Origin: Mesocentrotus franciscanus
Taxonomy: Eukaryota > Echinodermata > Echinoidea > Camarodonta > Strongylocentrotidae
Length of the DNA: 64,000 bases
NCBI GenBank assembly: GCA_037976565.1
Contig: CP137683.1
Location: forward strand, 6,116,321 to 6,180,320
Direction of reading: 5' to 3'
The notes beneath the pieces are model-generated. The model had not been told where the DNA came from, did no database searches, and saw nothing but the letters and a program-made list of their open reading frames with translations. The translations under genes were made by a program, and so were the position numbers. Below, piece after piece: positions 63,481 to 64,000 of the stretch (position 1 is its first letter; the number at the start of each line of letters is the position of its first letter).

Positions 63481-63895
63481 AACTTAGGGTTAAATGTGAA
63501 TCTATTTGAGTTGAATCAACATGAGACCGGATACTGTTCATACTCTGAGCACGAAAAAGAAACAGTAAAACATTTCTTATGCAAGTGCCCGCTCTTCCTT
63601 ATAGAGAGAGCCATGTTTATTACAGAATCTGGCATAGAAAACGAAAATGCAATCCCAATACTCCTGAATTCCACAGATACTAGTCAGCAACAGGCTCTGG
63701 TCAACTTCGTATCTAGAACTAAAAGGGTACACTTGTACCCCTACTAACCACGTTGCACCGCACATAATTATTTGAGCCCAAGATGTTCGCTTCTTTATAG
63801 TGAGTGATGCATGAAGAAGAAGAAGAGGGAAGAAAGAAAAAAAAAAAAAGAAAAGAAAAGTACTCAAGAAGAGAAAAGTACTCAAGAAGAGAAAA
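63481..63895 (+). mobile_element. LINE 3' end (Cys/His knuckle) on the plus strand
   Basis: The frame 63496-63747 includes LNQHETGYCSYSEHEKETVK and HFLCKCPLFLIERA, the C-terminal pattern (Cys ... ET..HFL..CP.F..ER) common after the reverse transcriptase/RNase H region of non-LTR elements. It stops at 63745-63747 and is followed by a short UTR ending in GAAGA-rich repeats. No reverse transcriptase lies upstream, so it is 5'-truncated. Confidence 0.55.
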
Positions 63896-64000
63896 GAGTA
63901 CAGCCTATATTAACGATTAGAATCTTCATGCATAATTATGTTCTGTTACTGTATTTACTGGTTTTCGGAAATTTTTTTGAAGCCAAATGCGGTGGAGACG

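Overview
The window is animal nuclear DNA: AT-rich, intron-rich, with small phase-consistent exons, GT-AG introns, microsatellites, tRNA-derived SINEs, CR1-like LINE pieces and many fold-back/MITE elements. The gene families (class B GPCR, cytochrome b561, receptor tyrosine kinase-like receptor) are metazoan. The repeats (fold-backs built from short tandem units, SINE2-like elements, a Polinton-like element) are those I would expect in a marine deuterostome, most likely an echinoderm. That assignment is an inference; no species is claimed.

Layout. About 1-9.2 kb: the 3' end of a class B (secretin-family) GPCR, with a TM6-TM7 exon at 6051-6189 and a terminal exon at 8579-9222. The terminal exon carries a one-base frame break at the end of TM7. 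Two fold-back MITEs sit in the intron between them. About 9.2-17.6 kb: no complete gene; a TTAA-flanked MITE and an orphan duplicate of a cytochrome b561 terminal exon (14183-14300). 17695-21246: a complete four-exon cytochrome b561 gene (240 aa). 19-26.5 kb: repeats, including a palindromic tandem-repeat block, a tRNA-type SINE, a 15-bp minisatellite, a 1.7-kb dispersed repeat and a striking 1-kb fold-back made of TTACG-type ~10-bp units.

About 26.7-56.8 kb: one large + strand gene for a single-pass receptor with an intracellular tyrosine-kinase-like domain. A TATA promoter with a probable non-coding exon (about 26745-26841) leads to a signal-peptide exon (30893-30946). An array of near-identical 45-nt exons follows, inside tandemly duplicated genomic units (35579-47023). 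Then come a transmembrane exon (48251-48400), two juxtamembrane exons and eight kinase-like exons ending at 56833. All splice phases agree and the reconstructed CDS is 1,488 nt (495 aa). The beta-3 lysine is Arg and the HRD aspartate is Thr, so this looks like a receptor pseudokinase with a stub ectodomain.

Its introns hold several mobile elements. A 3,744-bp Polinton-like element (31028-34771) has ~187-bp terminal inverted repeats and a perfect 6-bp target duplication, and carries a C2H2 finger ORF and an acidic ORF. A CR1-like LINE on the minus strand (about 38320-42939) is itself interrupted by a 1,390-bp insertion. A TTAA MITE (46009-46416) has its empty site preserved in the neighbouring duplicated unit. 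About 56.8-64 kb: no gene recognised; a second copy of the 1.7-kb dispersed repeat, SINE and LINE ends, and a 76-bp direct repeat pair.
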